A DNA stretch of 64,000 nucleotides, taken from assembly GCF_030252325.1 (NCBI RefSeq), contig NZ_CP126981.1, positions 4,960,001 to 5,024,000 of the forward strand. The letters are read 5' to 3'. Within the stretch, counting starts at the first letter, position 1; every line of letters starts with the position of its first letter. Positions 11,187 through 21,283 of the stretch are shown piece by piece. Source of the DNA: Candidatus Mycobacterium wuenschmannii (GTDB taxonomy: Bacteria; Actinomycetota; Actinomycetes; Mycobacteriales; Mycobacteriaceae). The notes under the pieces are model-generated. The model did not search any database and had not been told where the DNA came from. It saw nothing but the letters and a program-made list of their open reading frames with translations. A program made the translations under genes and the position numbers.

Positions 11187-12338
11187 ATGGACAGAAAAGT
11201 GTCGCGCGCTGCCGCTGACGTCATCGAGACGCAGCCCATTACGCTTGCCGGCGTGGAAACCCATCCCGGCTGGCATGCGCTGCGCAAACTCGCCCACCGC
11301 ATCACGACGCCGCTGCTGCCGGACGACTACACCCGTCTCGCCAACCCGCTGTGGTCGGCGCGTGAACTGCGCGGCCGCATCGTCGAGGTGCGCCAGGAGA
11401 CGAGTGACTCGGCGACGTTGGTGATCAGGCCGGGCTGGGGATTCAGCTTCGACTACGAGCCGGGTCAGTACATGGGCATCGGGCTGCTGATGGACGGCCG
11501 CTGGCGCTGGCGCTCGTACTCGCTGACGTCGAGCCCGCTGACCTCCGGCCCGCACCGCGGCGCCAAGACGGTGACCATCACGGTCAAGGCGATGCCCGAG
11601 GGCTTCCTGTCCAGTCACCTGGTCGACGGGGTTCAGCCCGGAACGATCGTGAGACTGGCTGCCCCGCAAGGCAATTTCGTGCTGCCCGACCCGGCGCCGC
11701 CGGCCGTGCTGTTCCTCACCGCCGGTTCCGGCATCACCCCGGTGATGTCGATGTTGCGCACTCTGGTCCGTCGGGATCAGATCACCGACGTGATCCACCT
11801 GCATTCGGCGCCCACCGCGGACGACGTGATGTTCGGCGCGGAACTCGAGCGACTGGCCGACGAGCACCCCGGCTACCGGCTGCAGTTGCGCACGACGCGC
11901 ACGCAGGGTCGACTGGATCTGTCGAAGCTCGACGCCGAGGTGCCGGACTGGCGGATGCGGCAGACCTGGGCCTGCGGGCCCGAGGCGATGTTGAACTCCG
12001 CCGAGCAGTCTTGGGCCGCGGCCGGCCTCAAGACGCGCCTGCATTTGGAGCGGTTTGCCGTGTCGAAGGCGGCCCCGGCCGGCGCCGGCGGCACAGTCAC
12101 GTTCGCCAAGACCGGGAAGAGCGTCGCAGCCGACGCCGCGACGTCGCTGATGGACGCCGGCGAGCAGCAGGGTGTACAGATGCCGTTCGGCTGCCGGATG
12201 GGTATCTGCCAGTCCTGCGTGGTAACCCTGACCGAGGGCCACGTCCGCGACTTGCGCACCGGCGAAGAGCGTGAGCCCGGGACACGAGTGCAGACCTGCG
12301 TTTCCGCCGCTTCGGGCGACTGTACTCTCGACGTTTAA
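11187..12338 (+). CDS. ferredoxin reductase, electron donor to DesA3 (Rv3230c-like)
   Basis: Encodes 383 residues. An FAD-binding beta-barrel with [11 protein letters not shown] (about residues 110-120) is followed by an NAD(P)H domain with [14 protein letters not shown] (about 177). A C-terminal plant-type [2Fe-2S] domain carries CRMGICQSC (C-x4-C-x2-C, about residues 336-344) and a distal Cys in VQTCVSAA. It passes NADPH electrons to the membrane stearoyl-CoA desaturase encoded next. The two genes share an upstream 22-base site, supporting co-regulation as one desaturase system. Confidence 0.93.
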   Translation: MDRKVSRAAADVIETQPITLAGVETHPGWHALRKLAHRITTPLLPDDYTRLANPLWSARELRGRIVEVRQETSDSATLVIRPGWGFSFDYEPGQYMGIGLLMDGRWRWRSYSLTSSPLTSGPHRGAKTVTITVKAMPEGFLSSHLVDGVQPGTIVRLAAPQGNFVLPDPAPPAVLFLTAGSGITPVMSMLRTLVRRDQITDVIHLHSAPTADDVMFGAELERLADEHPGYRLQLRTTRTQGRLDLSKLDAEVPDWRMRQTWACGPEAMLNSAEQSWAAAGLKTRLHLERFAVSKAAPAGAGGTVTFAKTGKSVAADAATSLMDAGEQQGVQMPFGCRMGICQSCVVTLTEGHVRDLRTGEEREPGTRVQTCVSAASGDCTLDV

Positions 12339-12352
12339 GAGTTACCGACTAG

Positions 12353-12387
12353 TAACCTACGCTGACGTAGGTTACGATAACGTAGGT
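12353..12387. promoter_or_regulatory. operator-like palindrome upstream of desA3
   Basis: TAACCTACG-ctga-CGTAGGTTA (12353-12374) is a perfect inverted repeat with 9-base arms. Its right arm begins the 22-base site (12366-12387) shared with the reductase promoter. It lies 36 to 70 bases before the desA3 ATG, where it could block transcription. Confidence 0.62.
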
Positions 12388-12422
12388 CAGGAACTCCCAC
12401 CTGCAGGAAGGCAACCAGCACG

Positions 12423-13709
12423 ATGGCGATCACCGACCTCGATGTCTTTGCGCATCTGACGGACGCCGACATCGAGAATCTGGGCGTCGAACTCGACGCC
12501 ATTCGGCAGGACATTGAAGACTCCCGAGGCGAGCGCGACGCTCGCTACATCCACCGCACCATCGCCGCGCAGCGCGCGCTCGAGGTCGCCGGCCGGCTGC
12601 TGCTGGCCTTCGGCAAGCGCCGCTCCGCCTGGTGGGCGGGCACCGCGACTCTCGGCGTGGCCAAGATCGTCGAGAACATGGAGATCGGCCACAACGTCAT
12701 GCATGGCCAGTGGGACTGGATGAACGACCCCGAGATCCACTCCTCGTCGTGGGAGTGGGACATGGCGGGGTCGTCCAAGCACTGGCGGTTCACTCACAAC
12801 TACGTGCACCACAAGTACACGAACATCCTCGGCATGGACGACGACGTCGGCTACGGCCTGCTGCGCGTCACGCGTGACCACCCGTGGCAACGCTTCAACC
12901 TGTTCAACCTGGTCTACAACACGCTGCTGGCCCTCGGCTTCGAGTGGGGAGTCGGGCTGCAGCACGTCGAGATCGGCAAGATCGTCAAGAAGCGGATGGA
13001 TAACGACGAGGCGCGCGAGCGCGTTGACGAGTTCCTGGTCAAGGCCGGCGGACAGGTGTTCAAGGACTACGTGGCGTTTCCGGCGCTGACGTCGGCGTCG
13101 CCGTGGGCGTCGTTCAAGTCGACGCTGAAGGCCAACATCGTGGCCAACCTGATCCGCAACGTGTGGGCCAACGCGATCATCTTCTGCGGCCATTTCCCCG
13201 ATGGCGCAGAGAAATTCACCAAGACCGACATGGATGGCGAGTCGAAGGGGCACTGGTACCTTCGCCAGATGCTCGGCAGCGCCAACATCGACGCCGGCCC
13301 GGCCATGCGATTCATGAGTGGGAGCCTGTCTCACCAGATCGAGCACCACCTGTTTCCGGATCTGCCCAGCAACCGGTACGAGGAGATCGCGGTGCGGGTC
13401 CGCCAGATCTGCGAGAAGTACGACTTGCCTTACACCACAGGGCCTTTCCTGGTGCAGTACGGCAAGACGTGGCGGACGATCGCGAAGCTGTCGCTGCCGG
13501 ACAAGTACCTGCGCGACACCGCCGACAATGCACCGGAGACCCGCAGTGAGTCGATGTTCGCCGCACTGGAACCCGGCTACACCGGCACCGACCCGTCGAC
13601 CGGACGCCGCCGCGGCTTGAAGACCGCGATCGCCGCGGTGCGGGGTTGGCGGCGGAATAAGCGGACCGCGGACGAGCAAACGCCCGGACGGGACGACCTC
13701 GCCGCATAA
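12423..13709 (+). CDS. desA3: membrane acyl-CoA delta-9 desaturase DesA3
   Basis: Encodes 428 residues, an integral-membrane fatty acid desaturase with three His boxes: HNVMHGQWD (about residue 89), HNYVHHKYT (about 124) and QIEHHLFPDLP (about 304). These bind the di-iron centre. It introduces the cis-9 double bond of oleic acid in phospholipids and triacylglycerol using electrons from the adjacent reductase. The C-terminal tail is basic and degraded in conservation. It is preceded by a palindromic operator-like site. Confidence 0.94.
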   Translation: MAITDLDVFAHLTDADIENLGVELDAIRQDIEDSRGERDARYIHRTIAAQRALEVAGRLLLAFGKRRSAWWAGTATLGVAKIVENMEIGHNVMHGQWDWMNDPEIHSSSWEWDMAGSSKHWRFTHNYVHHKYTNILGMDDDVGYGLLRVTRDHPWQRFNLFNLVYNTLLALGFEWGVGLQHVEIGKIVKKRMDNDEARERVDEFLVKAGGQVFKDYVAFPALTSASPWASFKSTLKANIVANLIRNVWANAIIFCGHFPDGAEKFTKTDMDGESKGHWYLRQMLGSANIDAGPAMRFMSGSLSHQIEHHLFPDLPSNRYEEIAVRVRQICEKYDLPYTTGPFLVQYGKTWRTIAKLSLPDKYLRDTADNAPETRSESMFAALEPGYTGTDPSTGRRRGLKTAIAAVRGWRRNKRTADEQTPGRDDLAA

Positions 13710-13718
13710 GCTGGCTCG

Positions 13719-14252
13719 GTGGACTCGGGCAATGTAGTCACCGCGCACCCGATCGTCGAGGCCGTGCTGGACCGGCACCGCGATGCGCTGGGCGAACACC
13801 GGTCGGCCTACGGCAATCACGTCTACCGCAGCCTCACCTATCACCAACTGCTGCTTGGCTTTTCGGTGCCCGACACCGCGGCCCTGGCGTGGGCGACCCA
13901 CGACCTAGGCATCTGGACCGCGGACACCTGGGACTACCTGGGACCGTCGGCGGATCTCGCGGAGGCCTACGCCGGCGAGTACGGGATCACCGACATCGAC
14001 CAGTTGCGCGCGCTGGTCACCGAGCACCACCGGCTGCGGCCGCTTCGTGATGCGCGCGTCACCGAGACGTTTCGCCAGGCCGACCTCATCGACGTCAGTC
14101 GCGGCGTGCTGACCCAGGGGGTCGGGCGAGCGGCGGTGCGAGCTGCCGTCAAGGCGTTGCCGTACAACGGCTTTCACGCGTTTCTGGCGAAGGGACTGTC
14201 CGGCTACGCGTTGCGGCATCCGCTGCGCCCGCTCCCGATGCTGCGTTTCTAG
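13719..14252 (+). CDS. HD-domain-like conserved protein
   Basis: Encodes 177 residues from a GTG 9 bases after desA3. Spaced residues resemble the HD phosphohydrolase signature: YGNHVYRSLTYHQ (about 30), ATHDLGIW (His-Asp, about 59), EHHRLRPL (about 106) and QADLIDVS (Asp, about 123). Related proteins are annotated as HD-domain hydrolases with unknown substrate. It is not part of the M. tuberculosis arrangement at this point and may be lineage-specific. Metal binding and phosphohydrolase activity are inference. Confidence 0.65.
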   Translation: MDSGNVVTAHPIVEAVLDRHRDALGEHRSAYGNHVYRSLTYHQLLLGFSVPDTAALAWATHDLGIWTADTWDYLGPSADLAEAYAGEYGITDIDQLRALVTEHHRLRPLRDARVTETFRQADLIDVSRGVLTQGVGRAAVRAAVKALPYNGFHAFLAKGLSGYALRHPLRPLPMLRF

Positions 14253-14318
14253 TCGCCGCGAAACAGAAGCCAGGGTCGCGATTCGCGCCGATTCACCGCC
14301 GTGGCTTCGGGTTCGCGG

Positions 14319-15347
14319 TCAGCCGGCGAGCGCGACCAATCGCTGCAGGGCTTTCAATTGCTGATCGTGGTCGCCGTCGAGTTTGGCCAGCAGCGTGGTG
14401 ATGCCGGCCGACCGGTAGCGGTCGATGCGCTCGGCGATAATCTCTTCGGCGCCAAGCAGATTCGTCAGCCTACCGAGATCCAGCGGCACCGCGGCGCGGG
14501 CCTCGTCGCGGCGGCCCTCCCGCCAGAGCCGGGCGACGGTCTTGACCTCGTCGGCGTAGCCCAGCCGGCTGAAGGCGTCGTTGTAGAAGTTCTGACCGCC
14601 GGAACCGCCTGAGCCCATCGCGCCGATCGTGAACGCGTACCCGTCGGCGTGTCGGCGGGCGGCCGCATCGGCCGACGCCTGGTCGTCGTGGAACTCCACA
14701 GCGACGGGTGCGACGAGGTCGAGGTCACCCAGCGTTCGCCCGGCCCGGTGCGCGCCGTCGCGCAACGGCCCGAGGAACACTTCGGCCGCCTCGGGGATGA
14801 ATGCGTTGCCCAGCCACCCGTCGGCCGTCTCGCCGGTCAGTTCGAGATTCTGCGGACCCATCGACGCGACGTAGACCGGGACGTGCCGCGGCCGCACCAT
14901 CGGCTTGAGCGCCGCGCCGCGACTGTCCGGCAGCGGCAGCGGGTAGACCTCGCCATCGTGCTCGAGGCGTTCGCCGCGGCTGACCGTGCGGACGATCTCG
15001 ATGGTCTCCCGGGTGGCCTGCACCGGCTTGCGGAAGCGGACGCCGTGCCAGCCCTCCATCACCCGCGGCCCCGACGTGCCGATACCCAGCAGGAAACGTC
15101 CCGCCGACAACTCCTGCAGGCTCAGCGCCGACGTCGCCAGCAACGCCGGGCTGCGTGAACCCAGTTGCACGACAAAGGTTCCCAGCCGGATCGACGATGT
15201 CTTGGCGGCCAGGTAGGCCAGCCCGGTCAGCGCGTCGTAGCCCCACACCTCGGGGATCCACAGCGACGAGACGCCGGCCTGCTCGGCGGCCATCGCGAAG
15301 TCGGCGGCGCCGGGCAGTCGAGGTTCGATCATTGCGCCGATCTGCAT
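14319..15347 (-). CDS. LLM-class F420-dependent oxidoreductase
   Basis: Encodes 342 residues if started at the ATG at 15347 (MQIGAMIEP); upstream in-frame ATGs at 15356 and 15368 would overlap the divergent gene. It is a TIM-barrel luciferase-like monooxygenase fold. SLWIPEVWGYDALTGLAYLA near residue 28, LGIGTSGPRVMEGWHG near 87 and a Gly-rich MGSGGSGG loop (about 245) are typical of F420-dependent members. These use reduced F420 to reduce or oxidise various substrates; the substrate cannot be read from sequence. Divergent from a SRPBCC gene with a 19-base gap. Confidence 0.85.
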   Translation of the reverse strand: MQIGAMIEPRLPGAADFAMAAEQAGVSSLWIPEVWGYDALTGLAYLAAKTSSIRLGTFVVQLGSRSPALLATSALSLQELSAGRFLLGIGTSGPRVMEGWHGVRFRKPVQATRETIEIVRTVSRGERLEHDGEVYPLPLPDSRGAALKPMVRPRHVPVYVASMGPQNLELTGETADGWLGNAFIPEAAEVFLGPLRDGAHRAGRTLGDLDLVAPVAVEFHDDQASADAAARRHADGYAFTIGAMGSGGSGGQNFYNDAFSRLGYADEVKTVARLWREGRRDEARAAVPLDLGRLTNLLGAEEIIAERIDRYRSAGITTLLAKLDGDHDQQLKALQRLVALAG

Positions 15348-15366
15348 GGCTGGCATGCTAATCAGC

Positions 15367-15855
15367 ATGCGCTATCGCGATCTACCCACCATCGAAGTGA
15401 CGCAGCGCGTGAAGTGTGACGTCCCCACCGCGTGGGCGCTGGTGACCGACATCAACCTGCCGACCAAGTGCTCGTCGGAACTGCGCGGCGTCGAGTGGCT
15501 CGACGGCGCCACCGGCGTGGAGGTGGGCGCGCGGTTCCGTGGGCGCAACGTGAACGAAGCCATGGACTGGTCGACGGTGTGCGAAGTTGTCGAGGTCGAC
15601 GCCCCGCACCGCTGGGTCTACAACGTCCAAGGTCCTGAGGGCCCGTGTGCGACGTGGGCATTCGAGGTCGAGCCGACCAGCGACGGCGCACTGATCCGGC
15701 AGTGGGGGCGGATGGGACCGGGCCCGTCGGGCCTGACCCCGGCGATCCTGTCCATGCCGGACAAAGAGGCACGAATCATCGCCACCCGGCTGGCCGAATG
15801 GCAGACCAACATGCAGGCCAACCTGGAGTGCATTCGCGCCGAGGTCGAGGGCTAA
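15367..15855 (+). CDS. SRPBCC (START-like) ligand-binding family protein
   Basis: Encodes 162 residues starting MRYRDLPTIEVTQRV. The pattern of VTQRVKCDVPTAWALVTD at the N-terminus, central strands and the long C-terminal helix is that of polyketide cyclase/dehydrase SRPBCC proteins. These enclose a hydrophobic cavity for lipids or polyketides. It is divergently paired with the F420-dependent oxidoreductase, so a shared substrate is possible but unproven. The stop overlaps that of the convergent rsgA. Confidence 0.8.
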   Translation: MRYRDLPTIEVTQRVKCDVPTAWALVTDINLPTKCSSELRGVEWLDGATGVEVGARFRGRNVNEAMDWSTVCEVVEVDAPHRWVYNVQGPEGPCATWAFEVEPTSDGALIRQWGRMGPGPSGLTPAILSMPDKEARIIATRLAEWQTNMQANLECIRAEVEG

Positions 15856-16832
15856 CTCTCCCGCAGCGCGGTCAGCAGCCGTCGCGCCGCGGCCACCCGG
15901 CGCACCGCCGGGCCGGTCAACTCGTCCAGTGCGCATTCGGGATCGGCGGGCGGACCCAGGTGTCCACAGCCGCGGGGGCAGTCCTCGATCGCCTCGGCCA
16001 GGTCGGAGAACGCCAGCACCACGTCGTCGGGCTTGATGTGGGCAAGTCCGAACGAGCGGATCCCGGGGGTGTCGATCACCCAGGTGTCGTCGTCGAGTGG
16101 CAGCGCCACCGACTGCGTCGACGTATGCCGCCCCCGGCCTATGTCGGTTACCTCGCCGACGGCCCGGTCCGCTTGCGGCACAAGGCGATTCACCAACGTC
16201 GACTTACCCACCCCGGAATGTCCCAGCAGCACCGTGATTTTCCCGGTCAGCAGGTGCGCCACCGCGTCCAGCGGGTCGTCGCGGCCGGCGGTGATCACGG
16301 TCAGGTCGAGGTCGGCGAACTGCGCGGCAAAGGGTTCGGCCGGGGCGAGGTCGGTCTTGGTGAGGCACAGTATCGGTGTCAGGCCGCCGACGTAGGCGGC
16401 GATCAGCGTCCGGTCGACCAACCCGGTGCGCGGTGGGGGATCGGCCAGCGCCACCACGATCAGTACCTGGTCGGCGTTGGCGACGACCACCCGCTCGTAC
16501 GGGTCGGTGTCATCGGCGGTGCGCCGCAACACCGTTCGCCGCTCGCCGCGACGGACGATGCGCGCCAACGTATCCGGGCGCCCGGAGAGATCGCCGACCA
16601 CGTCCACGTCGTCGCCGACCACGATCGGGGTGCGGCCCAACTCCCGCGCCCGCATCGCCGTGACCCGTTGCTCGGCATCGCCGTCGAGGGCGCAACCCCA
16701 GCGGCCACGATCGACACTGATCACCATCGCCGACTCTGCGTCGGCGTGCTCGGGGCGGGTTTTGGTCCGCGGCCGGGAGCCTTTCCCGGAGCGGATCTTG
16801 GCGTCGGACTCGTCGTAGTCCTCCGGTTTCAA
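15852..16832 (-). CDS. rsgA: ribosome small subunit-dependent GTPase A
   Basis: Encodes 326 residues from a TTG at 16832 that overlaps the aroA stop (TTGA, 16829-16832), giving [12 protein letters not shown]; a GTG at 16859 is the alternative. It is a circularly permuted GTPase with TKTD (G4) first, then [12 protein letters not shown] (G1) and DTPGIRSFG (G3). A C-terminal zinc knuckle CPRGCGHLG...C follows, and an OB-fold lies at the N-terminus. It acts late in 30S maturation. The coupling with aroA matches Rv3228-Rv3227. Confidence 0.92.
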   Translation of the reverse strand: MKPEDYDESDAKIRSGKGSRPRTKTRPEHADAESAMVISVDRGRWGCALDGDAEQRVTAMRARELGRTPIVVGDDVDVVGDLSGRPDTLARIVRRGERRTVLRRTADDTDPYERVVVANADQVLIVVALADPPPRTGLVDRTLIAAYVGGLTPILCLTKTDLAPAEPFAAQFADLDLTVITAGRDDPLDAVAHLLTGKITVLLGHSGVGKSTLVNRLVPQADRAVGEVTDIGRGRHTSTQSVALPLDDDTWVIDTPGIRSFGLAHIKPDDVVLAFSDLAEAIEDCPRGCGHLGPPADPECALDELTGPAVRRVAAARRLLTALRES

Positions 16833-18118
16833 CCGCTCGACCCCAGCATGTCGGCCCACATCCGCGGAAAGTTCGGCAGCGTCTTCGCGGTGGTCTCGAT
16901 GTCCTCGACCTGCACTCCGTCGACGCGCAGGCCGACGATCGCCCCCGCGGTCGCCATCCGGTGGTCGGCGTAGGACCGCCACAGCCCCGCGCGCAGCGGC
17001 GTTGCGATGATCTCCAGCCCGTCGGCGGTCTCGCGGCAGTTGCCGCCGAGCCGGTTTATCTCGGTGCTGAGTGCGGCCAGTCGGTCGGTCTCATGGCCAC
17101 GCAGGTGGGCGACGCCGGACAGCCGCGACACCGAGCCGTCGGCGGCCAGTGCCGCGAGGACCGCGACCGACGGAGTCAGCTCGCCGACGTCGCGCAGGTT
17201 GACGTCGAACCCTGGATAGGACTGCGGACCCCGCACTTCGAGATACGAACTATCTTGCGTCACAACGCAATTCAATTTTGCGAGGATGCTCAGGATGGTA
17301 TCGGCGGGTTGGATGCTGTCGGCGGGCCAACCGGTGATGCGGACCGCGCCGCCGCTGACCACCGCTGCGGCGATGAACGGCACGGCGTTGGACAGGTCCG
17401 GCTCGATCGGCCAGTGCCGCGCCGCGACCGGCCCGGGACGGATGCGCCACTGGTTGGCCGTCGCGTCGTCGACCTCGACACCGGCCTGGCGCAGCATCGC
17501 CACCGTCATCGCTATGTGCGGCGCCGACGGCAGGGACGGGCCGACGTGCCGTACTTCCAGCCCGTCGGTGAACGAGGGCCCGGCGAGCAGCAGGCCGGAG
17601 ACGAACTGCGAGGAGGCCGACGCGTCGATGTCGACCGCGCCGCCGGCGACCTTGCCCGCGCCGCGCACCCGGAACGGCAGGTCGGCGCCGTCGATGTCGA
17701 CGCCGAGACCGCGCAGCGCGTCCAGCAGCGGCGCGATCGGCCGGGCACGGGCCTGCTCGTCGCCGTCGAACGTCACCTCGGACAGGCCCAGCGCGGCCAG
17801 CGGCGGGACGAATCGCAGCACCGTGCCGGCCAGGCCGCAGTCGATGCGGGCTGCGGCCGCCGGGGCGATGGCCCCGCTGACCTCTAGCTCGTCAGCCGGC
17901 CCGGCTACCCGCAGGCCGAGGGCTTCCAGAGCGCCGATCATCAGGTCGGTGTCGCGGCTGCGCAGCGCGCCGCTGATGGTCGAGACGCCGCCGTTCGCCG
18001 CGGCCAGCGCCGCGAGCACCAGCGCGCGGTTGGTCTGCGATTTCGAGCCCGGCACCGACACCGTTGCGTGCACCGGCCGCGACGCGATCGGGGCGGGCCA
18101 GGTATTCACGTGCTCCAT
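16829..18118 (-). CDS. aroA: 3-phosphoshikimate 1-carboxyvinyltransferase (EPSP synthase)
   Basis: Encodes 429 residues, class I length. It joins PEP and shikimate-3-phosphate in the shikimate pathway. Visible signatures are [17 protein letters not shown] (about residues 23-39, Lys binding both substrates), [10 protein letters not shown] near 98 and [16 protein letters not shown] near 386. The start [13 protein letters not shown] has no competing upstream start. It is translationally coupled to rsgA. Confidence 0.95.
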   Translation of the reverse strand: MEHVNTWPAPIASRPVHATVSVPGSKSQTNRALVLAALAAANGGVSTISGALRSRDTDLMIGALEALGLRVAGPADELEVSGAIAPAAAARIDCGLAGTVLRFVPPLAALGLSEVTFDGDEQARARPIAPLLDALRGLGVDIDGADLPFRVRGAGKVAGGAVDIDASASSQFVSGLLLAGPSFTDGLEVRHVGPSLPSAPHIAMTVAMLRQAGVEVDDATANQWRIRPGPVAARHWPIEPDLSNAVPFIAAAVVSGGAVRITGWPADSIQPADTILSILAKLNCVVTQDSSYLEVRGPQSYPGFDVNLRDVGELTPSVAVLAALAADGSVSRLSGVAHLRGHETDRLAALSTEINRLGGNCRETADGLEIIATPLRAGLWRSYADHRMATAGAIVGLRVDGVQVEDIETTAKTLPNFPRMWADMLGSSG

Positions 18119-18124
18119 TCTGGA

Positions 18125-18163
18125 CTAGCGGCGATCGCAGGCGCGGCGGGTCGCCGCCCGACC
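18125..18163 (+). repeat. degenerate copy of dispersed GGCGATCGC mini-element
   Basis: GGCGATCGCAGGCGCGGCGG followed by GTCGCCGCCCGACC, just downstream of the aroA start and upstream of the SRAP gene. It is a shortened relative of copies at 23190, 29796, 36592 and 55060. Assignment is by eye. Confidence 0.45.
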
Positions 18164-18187
18164 AACCGAGCGGGCACGATGGACGGC

Positions 18188-18946
18188 ATGTGCGGACGAT
18201 TCGCGGTGACGACGGACCCTGCGGTGCTGGCCGAAAAGATCGAGGCGATCAACGAGGCCAGGAAGGCGGAGTCGTCAGGGCCGAATTACAACGTGGCCCC
18301 GACGACGACGGTCACCACGGTGGTGCGTCGCCATGACGAGCCCGACGACGAGCCGACGCGGCGGGTTCGGTCGATGCGCTGGGGGCTGATCCCGCCGTGG
18401 GCGAAGGCCGACGCGGACGGCGCCCCGGAGTCCAAGGGCCCGCTGTTGATCAACGCCCGCGCCGAGAAGGTCACCACCTCGCCGGCGTTCCGGTCCAGCG
18501 CCAAATCCAAGCGCTGCCTGATCCCGATGGACGGCTACTACGAATGGCGCGCCAATGCCGACACCGCCGCCGGCAAGAAGTCGCGCAAGACGCCGTTCTT
18601 CATGCATCGCAGCGACGGCGAGATGTTGTTCATGGCGGGGTTGTGGTCGGTCTGGAAACCAGTGAAAGAGGGCAACCCGTTGCTGAGTTGCACGATCATC
18701 ACCACCGACGCGGTCGGCGAGCTCGCCGAGATCCACGATCGGATGCCGCTGATCGTGCCCGAGGGGGAGTGGGACCGCTGGCTGGATCCCGATGCCTCGC
18801 CGGATCTCGATTTCCTGGCCGCGCCGCCGAGCATCGACGGCATCGAGATGCGCGAAATCTCCACGCTGGTCAACAGCATTCGCAACAACGGGCCCGAACT
18901 CCTGGAGCCCGCCGAGCCGCAGCCCGAACAGGCCACGCTGCTGTGA
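18188..18946 (+). CDS. SOS response-associated peptidase (SRAP / YedK / HMCES)
   Basis: Encodes 252 residues. The start is fixed at the ATG at 18188 because SRAP proteins need Cys2 exposed after Met removal; the protein begins MCGRFAV. Other family marks are NYNVAPT (about 36), MRWGLIPPWA (about 63), NARAEKV (about 90) and the KRCLIPMDGYYEW motif (about 108). Family members form a covalent thiazolidine with abasic sites in single-stranded DNA to shield them. Overlaps the next gene by 4 bases (GTGA). Confidence 0.93.
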   Translation: MCGRFAVTTDPAVLAEKIEAINEARKAESSGPNYNVAPTTTVTTVVRRHDEPDDEPTRRVRSMRWGLIPPWAKADADGAPESKGPLLINARAEKVTTSPAFRSSAKSKRCLIPMDGYYEWRANADTAAGKKSRKTPFFMHRSDGEMLFMAGLWSVWKPVKEGNPLLSCTIITTDAVGELAEIHDRMPLIVPEGEWDRWLDPDASPDLDFLAAPPSIDGIEMREISTLVNSIRNNGPELLEPAEPQPEQATLL

Positions 18947-19809
18947 GCGCCTACAGCCACACCTTCGACGAGATCCGCAATCGCCCGGCCGCCGTGATCG
19001 GCGCCGGGACGCTGGGGCGGCGGATCGCGCTGATGCTCGCCAGCCGGGGCGGAACTGTGCGCATCTACGCCCGCCGTGACGAGCAGCTGGCCGAGGCGAA
19101 ACAGTATGTGGCCGAGACTCTTCCAAGGGTCATCGAAACCCGCAGCTTCGGCGAGTCGGGCACGGTGGTCACGACCACGTCGCTGGCGGAGGCACTTGAC
19201 GGCGCATGGCTGGCGGTGGAGTCGGCGCCGGAGAAGCTCGAGATCAAGATCCCACTGTGGGGCGAGATCGACAACGCCGCCCCACCCGACACCATCTTCG
19301 CGACCAACTCGTCGTCGTTCCCGTCGCGGCTGATGGCCGAAAACATCAGGGACAAAACACGATTCTGCAACACGCACTTCTACATGCCGCCCGAGGTCAC
19401 CGGGCTCGACCTGATGTCCGACGGCGAGACCGACCGCGCCGTGCTCGACACCCTGCTCGCCGTGCTTCCCGAGTTCGGCGTCTACCCGTTCGAGGCGCGC
19501 AAGGAATGCACCGGCTTCATCTTCAATCGGGTGTGGGCGGCCATCAAGCGCGAGTCGCTGGCAGTGGTCGCCGAGGGTGTGGCGCGTCCCGAAGACGTCG
19601 ACGGGATGTACACGTTGAACCTGGGCGCGCCGGCCGGGCCGTTTCGACTGATGGACCTGGTCGGGCTGGACGTGGCGCTCGACATCGAAAACAACTACGT
19701 CGCACAGTTTCCGAACCTGCCCACGGGTCCGCGGGATCTGCTGCAGTCCTATGTCGATGCCGGCAAGCTGGGCCTCAAGACCGGCGAGGGCTTCTACCGC
19801 TACAGCTGA
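18943..19809 (+). CDS. 3-hydroxyacyl-CoA dehydrogenase NAD-binding family protein
   Basis: Encodes 288 residues from a GTG overlapping the SRAP stop. An N-terminal Rossmann domain with AAVIGAGTLGRRIALMLASRG (GxGxxG, about residues 16-35) precedes TNSSSFPSR near 116, NTHFYMPPEV near 139 and a C-terminal domain with GPFRLMDLVGLD. It resembles the FadB/PaaH-type dehydrogenase family. Substrate is unknown; a beta-oxidation or hydroxy-acid role is inferred. The last 10 bases overlap the convergent FAD oxidoreductase gene. Confidence 0.83.
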   Translation: MSAYSHTFDEIRNRPAAVIGAGTLGRRIALMLASRGGTVRIYARRDEQLAEAKQYVAETLPRVIETRSFGESGTVVTTTSLAEALDGAWLAVESAPEKLEIKIPLWGEIDNAAPPDTIFATNSSSFPSRLMAENIRDKTRFCNTHFYMPPEVTGLDLMSDGETDRAVLDTLLAVLPEFGVYPFEARKECTGFIFNRVWAAIKRESLAVVAEGVARPEDVDGMYTLNLGAPAGPFRLMDLVGLDVALDIENNYVAQFPNLPTGPRDLLQSYVDAGKLGLKTGEGFYRYS

Positions 19810-21209
19810 GCGATCGCGGCCGCTGCGGCGTTGGCGCCGCACATGCCGTGCGCGCCGGGGCCCGGTGGCGTCGCGGCCGAACAGATGTACATGCCGGGCA
19901 CGCCGATCGAATACGGCGACAATGTCGTTCGCGGTCCGAAGGCCAACTGGCGGATGTCCTTGGCGCCGGTCATGATGTCGCCGCCGACGTAGTTGGCGTT
20001 CAGTGCCGCGAACTGTTCGGGGGTGCGGACGAGCTGCCCGACGATGCGCTCGCGGAAGCCCGGCGCGAACCGCTCGATCTGCGCGATGATCGCTGGCGTC
20101 GCATCACCCGAAAACCCGTTGGGCACATGGGCGTACGTCCACACCGGGTGAACGTTGCCGACGGACCGCTGCGGGTCGGCCAGATACTGCTGACCGACCA
20201 GGACGAACGGGCGGTCGGGCATCCGGCCGGCGTTTACGTCGCGTTCGGCGGCGGCCAGTTCGGCATAGGTGCCGGCGACGTGGACGGTGCCGGCCCGCTG
20301 CGCCGCGGGGCTGGTCCACGGCACGCCGCCCTCGACGGCGAAGTCGACCTTGAAAGCCCCTGGGCCATGGCGGAATCGGCGGTACGCGCGGGCGACGCGG
20401 GCCGGCAGCCGGTCGCCGAGGATGTCGGCGATCGCGCCGGGCGCCAGGTCGAAGATTGTCACGTCGGCCGCCGGTAATTGCGACGAATGTGTCACGCGGA
20501 CACCGGTTTCGATGGTGCCGCCGAACTCGCCGAGCGCCGCGGCCAGGGCGCGGGCGATGGACTGCGATCCGCCGGCAGCGACGGCCCAGCCGTGCCGATG
20601 CCCGGCGGTCAGGATGCCCAGCCCGATCGCCGAGGTCATCGGGTGATGCAGTGGCCGAAAGGCATGCGCGGCAACGCCGCCGAAGAGTGCGCGGGCCTGC
20701 GGTGTACGGAAGACCCGCGCCAGCGTGGAGCCGGGCAGCACAGTCGGAGCGCCGAAGCGGGCCAACGCCAGCGGGTGATGCGGCAGGCGCAGCAGCGGGC
20801 CCATGATGTCCTCGGACAGCATGTCGAACTTCGCCGAGGGCCAGCCGAACAGCCGCTGCCAGCGCGGGCCGTCAGCGCCCAGTCCCTCGGCGGTGGTCTG
20901 CACCGAGCGGTACAGCACTCCCGCTGTCCCGTCGTCGAGCGGATGCACGCAGTCGATCTCGGGTAGGCGCCACTGCAGGCCGTAGCGCTCTAGGCCGAGC
21001 CCGGTCAGGAACGCCGATCCGACGGCCATCGGATGGATCGCCGAGCAGTGGTCGTGCAGCAGTCCGGGAACGATGGCCTCGCCGCTGCGGGTGCCGCCGC
21101 CGATCTCGTCGGCCGCCTCGAGCACCGTGACGGACAGGCCATGCCGGGCGAGGGTCACGGCCGCGGCGAGTCCATTGGGACCGCTGCCGACCACGACCGC
21201 GCGAGACAT
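19800..21209 (-). CDS. phytoene desaturase-like FAD-dependent oxidoreductase
   Basis: Encodes 469 residues from the ATG at 21209 (MSRAVVVGSGPNGLAAAV). The N-terminal dinucleotide-binding motif GSGPNGLAAAVTLARHG with the Glu of VLEAADEIGGGT binds FAD. The C-terminal GPGAHGMCGANAAAA closes the FAD site. This is the NAD(P)/FAD-dependent oxidoreductase group related to CrtI. No carotenoid genes are nearby, so the substrate is unknown. It diverges from a TetR gene 74 bases away, which may regulate it. Confidence 0.85.
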   Translation of the reverse strand: MSRAVVVGSGPNGLAAAVTLARHGLSVTVLEAADEIGGGTRSGEAIVPGLLHDHCSAIHPMAVGSAFLTGLGLERYGLQWRLPEIDCVHPLDDGTAGVLYRSVQTTAEGLGADGPRWQRLFGWPSAKFDMLSEDIMGPLLRLPHHPLALARFGAPTVLPGSTLARVFRTPQARALFGGVAAHAFRPLHHPMTSAIGLGILTAGHRHGWAVAAGGSQSIARALAAALGEFGGTIETGVRVTHSSQLPAADVTIFDLAPGAIADILGDRLPARVARAYRRFRHGPGAFKVDFAVEGGVPWTSPAAQRAGTVHVAGTYAELAAAERDVNAGRMPDRPFVLVGQQYLADPQRSVGNVHPVWTYAHVPNGFSGDATPAIIAQIERFAPGFRERIVGQLVRTPEQFAALNANYVGGDIMTGAKDIRQLAFGPRTTLSPYSIGVPGMYICSAATPPGPGAHGMCGANAAAAAIAQL

Positions 21210-21283
21210 ACCCCAAACCCTATGCGGTGCCCGCGGCAATATCGCAATACCGAGAATTCCTCTGTTCAGCTAGAGTAATCCTC

